Origin: JBGRQB01 sp041725875
GTDB lineage: Bacteria; Bacteroidota; Ignavibacteria; Ignavibacteriales; Melioribacteraceae
Direction of reading: 5' to 3'
DNA: 16,500 bases
Assembly (NCBI GenBank): GCA_041725875.1
Contig: JBGRQB010000091.1
Location: 1-16,500 of the forward strand
The stretch's first letter is position 1, and every line of letters starts with the position of its first letter. A program made the translations under genes and the position numbers. This document shows, one piece after another, positions 1-6,791 of the stretch. The notes under the pieces were generated by a model that saw only the letters and a program-made list of their open reading frames with translations, was not told where the DNA came from and did no database searches.

Positions 1-280
1 ATGTGAGGTCAGATTTGAGACTGTTATTATCTACTTCTTCAACAAAATTTTGCATTAAGAAAAATTCTTCCTGAGAAGACATTCCTTCAACTTTCAGATA
101 ATCATCCGGATTTTCAAGTACTTCGGCAAGTTTATCCTCGTCGTCTCCCTCTTCTATATAAAAATCATCATCATTTTCATAGACCGATAAAATTTCTTCT
201 GTTGATTTATTAACATAGCAAGTTAGTCCGGCTTCAAGTTCACCGGCAATCTCTTCAACTTTTTTTCTTTTAAGATCCAC
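1..280 (-). CDS. UPF0158-like acidic protein, partial
   Basis: The first 93 codons of a gene that runs off the left edge, so the C-terminal part is not visible. The start is the GTG at 278-280: a GAGG sits five bases upstream, and the same frame meets a stop only a few codons further up. The product is very acidic and soluble, with no signal peptide or membrane segment. Its order (a helix, then TCYVNKSTEE, a run of Asp/Glu around DDFYIEEGDDED, then NPDDYLKVEG) resembles UPF0158, whose members start with a short strand carrying YLNKxTGE followed by acidic residues. The function of that family is not established. The pyruvate/oxaloacetate carboxyltransferase gene lies upstream on the same strand but is cut off by a strong terminator, so this is probably a separate unit. 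The family assignment is from memory of the pattern and is moderate. Confidence 0.6.
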   Translation of the reverse strand, partial: MDLKRKKVEEIAGELEAGLTCYVNKSTEEILSVYENDDDFYIEEGDDEDKLAEVLENPDDYLKVEGMSSQEEFFLMQNFVEEVDNNSLKSDLT

Positions 281-377
281 AACTACCTCAATGATGATTT
301 TTTCGTTATGCTAACTTAATTTAATCGGCAATATTAATTCAAGTGATATTTTTATATCTGGAATTTTTCTTTTAAAA

Positions 378-410
378 GAAAAAAAAAATCCCGCTTAAAA
401 AAGCGGGATT
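378..410 (-). terminator. Intrinsic terminator after the carboxyltransferase gene
   Basis: A perfect 10-bp stem (387-396 with 401-410, core ATCCCGCTT / AAGCGGGAT) with a four-base loop, followed on the minus strand by ten T (A run at 379-388). It lies 41 bases beyond the carboxyltransferase stop. A perfect AT-only 20-bp palindrome (364-383) overlaps the T tract. Confidence 0.9.
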
Positions 411-451
411 AATTATTTTTGACTTTCAGTATGTGCGATTGTCAAAAATAT

Positions 452-2248
452 CTATGCTATTTTCGCTAACAATTCTTCACCTGCAACGTGGTCACCTTCT
501 TTTACGCAGATATCTACAACTTTACCTGCTTTAGTTGCTTTCACGTCGTTTTCCATTTTCATTGCTTCAAGGATAAGGATTACATCGCCTTCTTTTACCT
601 CGTCACCAACTTTTTTGTTTACTTTGCAGATTTTACCAGGCATTAATGCATTAAGTTTTGTTGCATTTGCAAGTTCTTCTTCAGAAATCTGAGGAGCAGC
701 TTCTGCAGCAGCAGCGCTACTTCCGCTTCCATCTAACTCAATATTGTGTGTTTGTCCGTTAACAACAATTGACAAGTTAACTTTATCAAGTTTCACTTCT
801 GAGTTGCCTGATGCAGGAACCTGAGCTTCAGCTGGTTTTTCATCAGCTACTTTTCTGATTCCGAGTTTTGCTTCTCCTTTAAGGAAAGCAATACCTTTTT
901 CTTTACAAGTTGAAGCGATAAAGATATTTTCATCTGTAGTTTCCAGACCTTCTTTAATTAACACTTCTTTTGCAGGTGCAATACCTTTTGTAGGATCGGC
1001 ATCGTTAAGTGTTAACACTTTTTCAGTTGTTGGTTCCAAACCAAGCTGTTCGGAAGCTATTTTTACAACTTCAGAATCTGGCTGAACCGGAGTTTTACCA
1101 AAATATCCTAATACCATTTTACCATAGCTGTCTGTAATTTTTTTCCATTCGCCAAAAATCACATTATTAAATGCCTGCTGGAAATAGAACTGAGATACAG
1201 GAGTTACAGATGTTCCGAATCCGCCTTTTCTTACAACTTCACCCATAGCTTTGATAACTGCAGGATATTTATCCATAATATTGTTATCGCGCATCATTTG
1301 AGTGTTGGCTGTTAATGCGCCGCCCGGCATCGGACTCCAAGGAATTAACGGCTCAACAGCAGTTGCTTCCGGTGGAAGGAAATAATCTTTCATACAATCA
1401 ACAAATACATCTTCTGCTTTAAGTATTTTATCGATATCAACATCAAGATCAAATTCAGTTCCGCGTAAAGCGTGCCACATTGTTAGTACATCTGGCTGAC
1501 AAGTACCGCCTGAACAAGGTTTTAATGAAAGGTCAATTAAATCAACGCCTGCATTAAGTGCTGCTGTGTAAGCAGCAACTGCAGTACCTGCTGTATCGTG
1601 TGTGTGGAAAGAAATTTCAGTTCCTTCAGGAAGCATTTTTCTTGCTCTTTTAATTGTTTCATAAACTTTTGAAGGAACCGCAGTACCAGATGCATCCTTA
1701 AAACAAACTGAATCGTAAGGAATACCTGCATCTAAAATATCGCGTAAAGTTTTTTCATAAAAATCTGCATCGTGTGCGCCTGAACATCCCGGAGGTAATT
1801 CCATTAATGTAACACACACCTGATGTTTTAATCCTGCATCGGTAATTGCCTTACCACTATATATTAAGTTGTTAACATCATTTAACGCATCGAAGTTACG
1901 GATGGTAGTAATACCATGTTTTTTGAAAAGTTTTGCGTGAAGGTTAATAATATCGCTTGATTGTGATTCTAATCCAACAACATTTACACCTCTGGCCAGA
2001 GTTTGAAGATTGGCTTCCGGACCTGCAGTTTTTCGGAACTGATCCATCATATCAAAAGCATCTTCCTGGCAATAGAAATAAAGTGACTGGAATCTGGCAC
2101 CGCCGCCAGCTTCGAAATAAGTGATTCCGGCTTCTTTTGCTGCTTCAACAGCCGGCAGGAAATCTTTGGTTTGTACTCTTGCACCATAAACTGACTGAAA
2201 ACCATCCCTGAATGCAGTGAGCATAAATCTTACTTTTTTCTTGTTCAT
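452..2248 (-). CDS. Biotin-carrying carboxyltransferase (OadA / PycB-like)
   Basis: A 598-residue biotin enzyme subunit that moves a carboxyl group between biotin and pyruvate/oxaloacetate. Residues 1 to about 300 form the HMGL-like carboxyltransferase barrel: TAFRDGFQS (11-19) carries the metal-binding Asp15, CFKDASG (182-188) the lysine expected to be carbamylated (Lys184), and FHTHD (214-218) the metal-binding histidines. A PYC/OADA conserved region with SPMPGGALTANTQ (305-317) follows, then an Ala/Glu-rich linker, then a biotinyl domain with EAMKMEN at 561-567, the biotin lysine being Lys564, 35 residues from the C-terminus as usual. The ATG has a GAGG six bases upstream. Neither a biotin carboxylase subunit nor a sodium-pumping OadB subunit is visible nearby, so whether it acts in pyruvate carboxylation, oxaloacetate decarboxylation or with another acyl-CoA carboxylase cannot be decided here. 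Confidence 0.9.
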   Translation of the reverse strand: MNKKKVRFMLTAFRDGFQSVYGARVQTKDFLPAVEAAKEAGITYFEAGGGARFQSLYFYCQEDAFDMMDQFRKTAGPEANLQTLARGVNVVGLESQSSDIINLHAKLFKKHGITTIRNFDALNDVNNLIYSGKAITDAGLKHQVCVTLMELPPGCSGAHDADFYEKTLRDILDAGIPYDSVCFKDASGTAVPSKVYETIKRARKMLPEGTEISFHTHDTAGTAVAAYTAALNAGVDLIDLSLKPCSGGTCQPDVLTMWHALRGTEFDLDVDIDKILKAEDVFVDCMKDYFLPPEATAVEPLIPWSPMPGGALTANTQMMRDNNIMDKYPAVIKAMGEVVRKGGFGTSVTPVSQFYFQQAFNNVIFGEWKKITDSYGKMVLGYFGKTPVQPDSEVVKIASEQLGLEPTTEKVLTLNDADPTKGIAPAKEVLIKEGLETTDENIFIASTCKEKGIAFLKGEAKLGIRKVADEKPAEAQVPASGNSEVKLDKVNLSIVVNGQTHNIELDGSGSSAAAAEAAPQISEEELANATKLNALMPGKICKVNKKVGDEVKEGDVILILEAMKMENDVKATKAGKVVDICVKEGDHVAGEELLAKIA

Positions 2249-2768
2249 ACTTGCCTCGCTTTAATGACTTAGCGTTCCTGCTATAATCAGCTAAATTATG
2301 AGGCTAATAAAATTCTTTTTTTTACTAATAGTGAAATTTTTACTGATAAAATTTGAAGTAAAAATTTTTGAACAAGAATCGAGATCTTCTATTTGTGCGT
2401 ATGTCAAAGAATTCTACCTGAGCCAAAACGTTTGAAAATTCAAAAGCGCTATATTTAGCTAATTTTGCAGAACGAATTAAACAAATGCTTATTTATTTTT
2501 ATTTTGATTTAATCTAAATATTTAAACTTTAATATAAAAGTCTGCAAATTTCAAGTTAAATTTTTTCGATAATTTTTTATCGAGAAATATTTCTTGTTAT
2601 AAAGATAATAAAAAAATTTTTAATTTCAATACATCGCAAGAAATAAATCGATATTTTTTTATCTTTTTATTTTCAGGAAAAACAGCCCTAATTCTGATAT
2701 TTTTTTGGTTTACGGAGTTTATTTCAATATTTTGTGGTTCTTCTATTAAAAAAAGCGGTTTAACAATT
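2249..2768. other. Long AT-rich divergent intergenic region
   Basis: 520 bases without a convincing gene between the carboxyltransferase (leftward) and the DUF6265-like gene (rightward). It should hold both promoters, but I find no exact TAnnTTTG element. It contains a hairpin at 2566-2583 (TCGATAA, four-base loop, TTATCGA; it can be extended through one T-G pair) and one AAAAGCGCT motif at 2442-2450. A minus-strand open frame of 65 codons at 2597-2794 has no recognisable content and overlaps the next gene. Confidence 0.6.
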
Positions 2769-3233
2769 ATGAATAAATTTGCATTCTTTTTCACTTCTCT
2801 CTTTCTATTTTCTTTTGTGTTGGTTTTTGGACAAACACTTTCTGAACTCGAATGGCTGCAGGGTGAATGGATTGCAGTTACTGAAAATGACCTGACAGTT
2901 GAAAGATGGGATAAAGTAAGTAATAATACTTTTGAGGGTTTTGGTTATACAAAATTAAAGAGAGGTAGTGATGTAAAGAATTTTGAATCATTACGAATTG
3001 TTGAAATGTCAGGAGAAGTTTTTTACATCGCAAAAGTTAAGCACAACAATTTGCCCACGGCATTTAAATTAACTTCCCTTTCTGATAAAAAAGCGGTATT
3101 TGAAAATCTGACCCACGATTTTCCTAAAGAAATTATATACCTGCTTAAAGAAGAAGGTAAGCTTGAAGTCACAGTAAGTAATGAAAAACGGAGTTTTAAA
3201 ATTCATTTTAAGAAGAAAACTTTTAAGATTTAG
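2769..3233 (+). CDS. Exported DUF6265-like protein
   Basis: 154 residues with a classic N-terminal signal peptide (hydrophobic residues 4-20, then GQT, a usual cleavage context in Bacteroidetes-type bacteria), so the mature protein is probably periplasmic. The rest follows the DUF6265 pattern: LEWLQGEW near the start (27-34), ERW at 45-47, FEGFGYTK, then FESLRIVE, FYIAKV, LPTAFKL and the hallmark FENLTHDFPKEIIY (111-124). The role of this family is not known; it is a small beta-rich fold related to lipocalin-like domains. No strong ribosome site precedes the ATG. The TAG stop shares bases with the stop of the convergent epimerase gene, leaving no room for a terminator between them. Confidence 0.8.
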   Translation: MNKFAFFFTSLFLFSFVLVFGQTLSELEWLQGEWIAVTENDLTVERWDKVSNNTFEGFGYTKLKRGSDVKNFESLRIVEMSGEVFYIAKVKHNNLPTAFKLTSLSDKKAVFENLTHDFPKEIIYLLKEEGKLEVTVSNEKRSFKIHFKKKTFKI

Positions 3234-4159
3234 CTTTCTACTGTTGTTTTCTGACTTTGAAAAATTTCAACCAAAGCTTTTGCAATTGTCGGGTATTTAA
3301 ATTCGTAACCGGCTTTAATAATTTTGTCAGATGAAACTTTGTTGCCGTTTATCAACATTTCCGAAAGTTCTCCAAGTATCATCTTTAGGAAAAATGCAGG
3401 AACCGAAGGCACAATAAGTGCTCGTTTCATTACATTTGCCATTGATCTGGAAAATTCAAAATTATTTATTACTTCCGGACTAACAGCATTATAGCTTCCG
3501 CTTATTTCTTCATTTTCCATTGCAAATTTTATTATGTCAATAAGATCAACTATATGTATATATGAGAATATTTGGGTTCCTGAACCAAGCGAAGCTCCGA
3601 GTCCACATTTAAACAAAGGAGTAAGTTTTTTTAAGATTCCGCCTTCTTTTGCAAGAACTGCCCCGATTCTGAGTTTTACAACACGTGTTCCCAGCTCTGT
3701 AAATTTCTCTGCTTTTTCTTCCCACTCTTTACAGACACTTCCTAAAAAGTCACTCGATGGTCTGTCCTTTTCCGTGTAAAATTTAAGGTCTCTACTATTG
3801 CCGTAATAGCCGATTGCTGATGCTGAAATCAAAGTTGCGGGTTTGGTATTTAAAGCTTTACATTTTTCAAATAACAATTCGAGTGTTTCGGTTCTGCTTT
3901 TAAGAATTTCTTTTTTTCTTTCTTCAGTCCATAATTTAGCTGCAATATTTGCACCTGCCAAATTTATAATAACATCGAGATCTTTAAGAGCTTCTTCTTC
4001 AATTTCTTTTTTACGCCAATCCCAAAAATAAACTGTAGCATCACTTTCAGCATCTTTATTTCTGCTTAAAACCCTTAATTCACAATTGTCATCTTTTAAG
4101 TTTTTAATAAGATAACTACCTACTAAACCACTTCCGCCTGTTATTAAAATTTTTTTCAT
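3230..4159 (-). CDS. TIGR01777 family NAD(P)-dependent epimerase
   Basis: 309 residues of the short-chain dehydrogenase/reductase superfamily, atypical type (TIGR01777, YfcH/SulA-like). The N-terminal Rossmann fold shows ITGGSGLVG (6-14) for the dinucleotide, then NLAGANIA (66-73) and the family signature SASAIGYYG (112-120) with the active-site tyrosine region. A C-terminal DUF1731 segment (VPAFFLKMILGELSEMLI onward, about 254-300) completes the full usual length. It is a cytosolic protein of unknown substrate. The start is the only suitable ATG, with a weak GGG upstream. It ends convergently, overlapping the stop of the neighbouring exported protein by four bases. Confidence 0.93.
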   Translation of the reverse strand: MKKILITGGSGLVGSYLIKNLKDDNCELRVLSRNKDAESDATVYFWDWRKKEIEEEALKDLDVIINLAGANIAAKLWTEERKKEILKSRTETLELLFEKCKALNTKPATLISASAIGYYGNSRDLKFYTEKDRPSSDFLGSVCKEWEEKAEKFTELGTRVVKLRIGAVLAKEGGILKKLTPLFKCGLGASLGSGTQIFSYIHIVDLIDIIKFAMENEEISGSYNAVSPEVINNFEFSRSMANVMKRALIVPSVPAFFLKMILGELSEMLINGNKVSSDKIIKAGYEFKYPTIAKALVEIFQSQKTTVES

Positions 4160-4232
4160 ATCAAACCCGAATATTTTTATATGTTGATTATCGAAGAATA
4201 TAAAAAGCGCTTTAAAATTTATTTTTCCAAAT

Positions 4233-4266
4233 AAAAACCCTTATCCTGGTAGTGCCAGATAAGGGT
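4233..4266 (-). terminator. Intrinsic terminator (minus strand) of an unassigned transcript
   Basis: An 8-bp stem ACCCTTAT/ATAAGGGT (4237-4244 with 4259-4266), one bulged C, a further CTGG/CCAG stem and a five-base loop, followed on the minus strand by TTTTTATTT. The nearest minus-strand gene (4463-4639) already has its own terminator at 4404-4436, so this one should end a separate short transcript that starts between about 4290 and 4404. Confidence 0.8.
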
Positions 4267-4400
4267 AAGAGTTGATTATGAGTTATTAACTAATAAAGAG
4301 TGTGTGAAAATTTTGATCTCATTCCCCCCGAATGAGATCTTTGTGTAATTGGATATTTAGTCGGATTAACTTTCAATTTGTTCCCTACTTTATTAATGGG
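4267..4400 (-). ncRNA. Candidate small RNA or tiny-ORF transcript
   Basis: About 130 bases between two minus-strand terminators. It contains a perfect 10-bp hairpin (4315-4324 with 4330-4339, GATCTCATTC/GAATGAGATC) whose loop reads GGGGG on the minus strand. A transcript ending at the 4233-4266 terminator would therefore be two hairpins joined by an AT-rich linker. On the same strand a frame from TTG at 4376 to TAG at 4290 (28 residues, AGGGAA upstream) is open, and an internal ATG follows the G-rich loop. I recognise neither an RNA family nor a peptide. Direction rests only on the terminator; no clear promoter is visible. Confidence 0.4.
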
Positions 4401-4403
4401 ATA

Positions 4404-4436
4404 TAAAAAAAGCGCAGTTTAATTTTAAACGGCGCT
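4404..4436 (-). terminator. Intrinsic terminator after the small winged-helix gene
   Basis: On the minus strand AGCGC, one mismatch, GTTTAA, a two-base loop, TTAAAC, one mismatch, GCGCT, then seven T (A run 4405-4411). It begins 27 bases past the stop codon at 4463. Confidence 0.85.
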
Positions 4437-4462
4437 CTTAAGAAGTAAATTTTTTGAATCGA

Positions 4463-4639
4463 TCAGGCAGGAGTCCAGAAACATCTTTTTGGTGAAACAA
4501 TCTTTTCTTCTTTTTTCAGATTTTTCATGGCTTTATCCACTTCTTTTCTGTCAGCTCCGGTAAGTTCAGTAATTTTACCTGCATTAAGCGGAGTACCTTC
4601 TTTTTTCATCGCTTCAATAATTTTGTCTTCCAACGTCAT
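4463..4639 (-). CDS. Small winged-helix-like protein, 58 residues
   Basis: A complete short gene: ATG at 4637-4639, TGA at 4463-4465. The protein is a compact helix-rich unit (MTLEDKIIEAMKKEG, then a LNAGKITELTGADRKEVDKAM core and ending SPKRCFWTPA) that reads as a minimal MarR/winged-helix fold: helix 1, a helix-turn-helix in which LTGADRKEVDKAMKNLKK would be the recognition helix, and a short wing ending in the KRC-aromatic tail. I know similar stand-alone small proteins annotated only as transcriptional regulators. The lysine-rich composition fits nucleic-acid binding, but the target is unknown. The ribosome site is weak (GGA ten bases upstream). Its own terminator follows, so it is a single-gene unit. 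Confidence 0.85.
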   Translation of the reverse strand: MTLEDKIIEAMKKEGTPLNAGKITELTGADRKEVDKAMKNLKKEEKIVSPKRCFWTPA

Positions 4640-4722
4640 ATTTTTTCCGGTTGAGTTAAAAATGGAATTCTAATTTAATCAAATAAGACAAAAGATCCAA
4701 TTTGTATTTTTATTTATTTGCA

Positions 4723-5262
4723 TCAGGCAGATTTTGTAAGGTCTTTTTCCAGATTATTAGATTTAATAAATTTTTCAATTTTATTTTTACTTTCATCGGA
4801 AAGATTGTCACTTTCGAGCTCCAGACCACTTAGGTGTAAATGTCCAGTAAATTCCAAGTGAAGATATTTGGCTGTCATTCTAAAAGGAAGTGCAAAATCG
4901 AAATCGAGTGTTCCATCATAATTTGTACTTAGCAGAGCCAGATTTTTCCCTTTTATTTGTCTGCCAAGATCTTTTTTGGTTGTTATTAAATCTGACAATC
5001 TATCGATAAACATTTTTAATCGGGCGCTCATAGAATACCAGTAAATTGGAGTTGCAAAGATAATTGTATCATATTTCGCAATTTTTTCCAATAACGGTGG
5101 AAAATCGTCATCATCATATTTATTATCATAATCATATTCGTGAATATCATATTCTTTAAGATTGATTATATCCACGTTTGTTAAATCAGATAATTTTTTA
5201 CATAATTTCCAGGTATTACCATGTAATCTTGATGATCCAAGAACAATTATTGTTTTATTCAT
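4723..5262 (-). CDS. NAD(P)H-dependent FMN reductase, flavodoxin fold
   Basis: 179 residues, the usual size for stand-alone FMN-dependent NAD(P)H oxidoreductases of the flavodoxin-like superfamily. The FMN phosphate loop is GSSRLHGNT (9-17). The segment ATPIYWYSMSARLKMFIDR (70-88) is the typical second FMN-contact strand and the helix that builds the dimer interface. An unusual acidic, Tyr/Asp-rich insert (HEYDYDNKYDDDDF, 41-54) follows strand two. Probably cytosolic; it would reduce quinones, nitro compounds or free flavin, but the substrate cannot be read from sequence. It lies downstream of another flavodoxin-fold reductase but is separated from it by a lipoprotein gene and a terminator. 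An AACGATCGTT palindrome about 110 bases upstream may be an operator. Confidence 0.88.
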   Translation of the reverse strand: MNKTIIVLGSSRLHGNTWKLCKKLSDLTNVDIINLKEYDIHEYDYDNKYDDDDFPPLLEKIAKYDTIIFATPIYWYSMSARLKMFIDRLSDLITTKKDLGRQIKGKNLALLSTNYDGTLDFDFALPFRMTAKYLHLEFTGHLHLSGLELESDNLSDESKNKIEKFIKSNNLEKDLTKSA

Positions 5263-5363
5263 TTTTAATTCTTTCTGTTTTAAAATTCATTTATAAAAAT
5301 ACACATTATCTGATTAAATTTCTTTATACCTGAATAATCGATTAAATTTGACTATTTTTCCAA

Positions 5364-5383
5364 TATACGAACGATCGTTATTG
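5364..5383. promoter_or_regulatory. Possible TetR-type operator
   Basis: A perfect 10-bp palindrome AACGATCGTT at 5370-5379 inside ATACGAACGATCGTTATT. The left half matches the ACGAACG half-site seen in many TetR-family operators, while the right half is degenerate. It lies 108 bases above the FMN reductase start. No TetR gene is in the window, so this is inference. Confidence 0.35.
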
Positions 5384-5423
5384 CCTTTTTAATCTTTAAT
5401 TAGAAATTTTGGATTCTTGTATA

Positions 5424-5451
5424 AAAAACAGACCGAAATAAATTTCGGTCT
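5424..5451 (-). terminator. Intrinsic terminator after the HMA lipoprotein gene
   Basis: Stem AGACCGAAA/TTTCGGTCT (5430-5438 with 5443-5451) and a short AT loop. A run of six T follows two bases later on the minus strand. The stem touches the stop codon of the lipoprotein gene. Confidence 0.88.
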
Positions 5452-5729
5452 TAATTTATTTTATTTGCACTATAACCCAAATCAATTAACAAATTTTTCA
5501 GCTTTAGCGAATCGGTTACATTTGCATCATATTCAATTGATACAATTTTTGTGGGGACTTCAACATTATAACTTAAAATCCCTTCTGTTTTATTCAGCTT
5601 GTTTGAAATAGTCTGTTTACATCCTTCACAATGAAGTGATGTCAGATATTTTACATTTTCTGCTTTAGGTTCTGTTTTACAGGCAGCAAAAAGAAAGATT
5701 ACTGATAAAATTACCAAAAGTTTTTTCAT
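5451..5729 (-). CDS. Heavy-metal-associated (HMA) domain lipoprotein
   Basis: 92 residues. The N-terminus is a lipoprotein signal peptide (MKKLLVILSV then IFLFAAC) with the lipidated cysteine expected at Cys17, so the mature protein is anchored to a membrane outside the cytoplasm. From residue 26 it is one ferredoxin-like HMA domain with the metal-binding HCEGC loop (Cys34, Cys37) and the usual ending LLIDLGYSA. Cytosolic HMA domains shuttle copper or other soft metals; an exported copy would bind or deliver metal in the envelope. The ATG is well supported by AGAGGAAG just upstream. It follows the reductase-NTF2 fusion gene on the same strand after 57 bases. Target metal unknown. Confidence 0.9.
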   Translation of the reverse strand: MKKLLVILSVIFLFAACKTEPKAENVKYLTSLHCEGCKQTISNKLNKTEGILSYNVEVPTKIVSIEYDANVTDSLKLKNLLIDLGYSANKIN

Positions 5730-5762
5730 ACTTCCTCTCTTTTATGACGAGAACAATATAAA

Positions 5763-5807
5763 AAAGCGCTAAATAAAATGATAGCTTTAATTAACAGCCA
5801 GCGCCTT
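5763..5807 (-). terminator. Possible terminator of the reductase-NTF2 fusion gene
   Basis: On the minus strand AAGGCGCT (5800-5807, inside the last codons of the fusion gene) can pair with AGCGCTTT (5763-5770) with one G-U pair and a loop of about 29 bases; TTTATAT follows. The long loop makes it weaker than the other terminators, and the same AGCGCTTT could instead be a promoter-proximal motif for the lipoprotein gene. Confidence 0.35.
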
Positions 5808-6734
5808 ATATTCTGATATCTTTACCAGATCTTCATCCTGTAGTACAATATTCCAGTTTTCACTTATTTTTTGGCTAAATGGCAAACCATCTTTCTTTTT
5901 ACTTTCCAATGTAATATTTAGTGAAACATTAAACTTACTATTTCCCATATCTGTTATTTTTATATCAGAAATTTCATGCTTAACCGGTGCTTCAAACTTA
6001 TTTAGAATTTTGTTATACCAGTCTGCAAACCCCTGATGACCAACAAATTCTCCTTCGGGAAATACAAATTTTGCATCTGGATATATGTGGCGAATAAAAT
6101 ATCCTGTTTCTTCCAGCATATCAAACTTTGAAAACCATTCGGAAATAAACTCTTTAATTCTGTTTTCCGGGAAAAACTTATTTTTTGAGTTTATAAATTC
6201 AGCTAAGCGAAGTGAGTGTTTTTCCGCTCTTTTTATCACTTCATTTTTTGTATTATAGACTCCGGGGACATAAACCATCCAATTTGTAAAAATTGGTTTA
6301 TTCCAGATCATTCCTGATAAATATGCTGTTTGTTCAAAAGGTTTCAGAAAATCCTCTATATAAAAATGATTATAGCCGGTTGGTTTGTAAGCATCTTCGG
6401 TACCTCCGACAGTGAATGAAAGTAGAAAGTTTTTCCCTTTTAATTTATCGCCTTCTGGTCCGTATGCAAAGTTGAATGAAAAGACTTTATCGATCCAGTG
6501 TTTCAGAAGGGCGGGAGTGCTGTACCAGAAAAACGGAAACTGAAAAACTATTGTATCAGCTTTAAGCAATTCATTCTGCTCGGTTTCGATATCGATATTA
6601 AAGTCAGGATAAATTTTATCCAGGTGTCGGACTTTAACATTTTCAGTCTGCTGTGAAATATTTGTTACAATTGTCTTGTTTGCAATTGAGTTATCAAAAT
6701 CGGGATGTGTTAAAATAACAAGTGTGTTCTTCAT
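5787..6734 (-). CDS. NAD(P)H:quinone reductase fused to an NTF2/SnoaL-like domain
   Basis: 315 residues when started at the ATG 6732-6734, which has a textbook AAGGAG five bases upstream. A longer frame from 6770 exists but would start at the promoter element. Residues 1 to about 185 are a flavodoxin-2 type NAD(P)H dehydrogenase (quinone), in the MdaB/KefF group: LTHPDFDNS at the FMN phosphate loop (8-16), QFPFFWYSTPALLKHWIDKV (65-84), LLSFTVGGTEDAY (104-116). Residues from about 190 form a second domain of the NTF2/SnoaL-like cone fold (IKEFISEWFSKFD, then VFPEGEFVGHQGFADWYNKI and a beta-rich tail ending in EYKALAVN). Such domains are usually separate proteins. The MarR gene just upstream shares its operator sequence, which suggests redox-induced expression. 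A cytosolic location is expected. Confidence 0.85.
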   Translation of the reverse strand: MKNTLVILTHPDFDNSIANKTIVTNISQQTENVKVRHLDKIYPDFNIDIETEQNELLKADTIVFQFPFFWYSTPALLKHWIDKVFSFNFAYGPEGDKLKGKNFLLSFTVGGTEDAYKPTGYNHFYIEDFLKPFEQTAYLSGMIWNKPIFTNWMVYVPGVYNTKNEVIKRAEKHSLRLAEFINSKNKFFPENRIKEFISEWFSKFDMLEETGYFIRHIYPDAKFVFPEGEFVGHQGFADWYNKILNKFEAPVKHEISDIKITDMGNSKFNVSLNITLESKKKDGLPFSQKISENWNIVLQDEDLVKISEYKALAVN

Positions 6735-6739
6735 ATTTT

Positions 6740-6745
6740 CTCCTT
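6740..6745 (-). promoter_or_regulatory. Ribosome binding site that sets the reductase start
   Basis: AAGGAG on the minus strand, five bases before the ATG at 6732-6734. It rules in this start over the in-frame ATG at 6770. Confidence 0.85.
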
Positions 6746-6761
6746 TTAAAAAACATTTATG

Positions 6762-6779
6762 TTTGTACATACAAATATA
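6762..6779 (-). promoter_or_regulatory. Promoter with overlapping MarR operator (reductase gene)
   Basis: On the minus strand TATATTTG (6772-6779) matches the Bacteroidetes TAnnTTTG -7 element. It runs straight into the palindrome TTTGTA-TG-TACAAA (6762-6775), sharing four bases. A protein on this palindrome would block the start of transcription. The closely related TTGTGTGTACAA lies in the promoter of the MarR gene itself (7242-7253). Confidence 0.6.
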
Positions 6780-6791
6780 TAATTAAATTTT

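Noticed and set aside
2597..2794. 65-codon minus-strand frame in the long gap
   Set aside because: Low-complexity Lys/Ile/Phe translation, no ribosome site, and it overlaps the start of the exported DUF6265-like gene.
4411..4418. AAAGCGCA as an Ada box like that of E. coli
   Set aside because: The bases are part of the stem of a terminator and lie 3 kb from ada. A chance match is likelier.
6735..6770. Longer start for the quinone reductase at 6770
   Set aside because: It would begin inside the operator/promoter. The ATG at 6734 has AAGGAG at ideal spacing.
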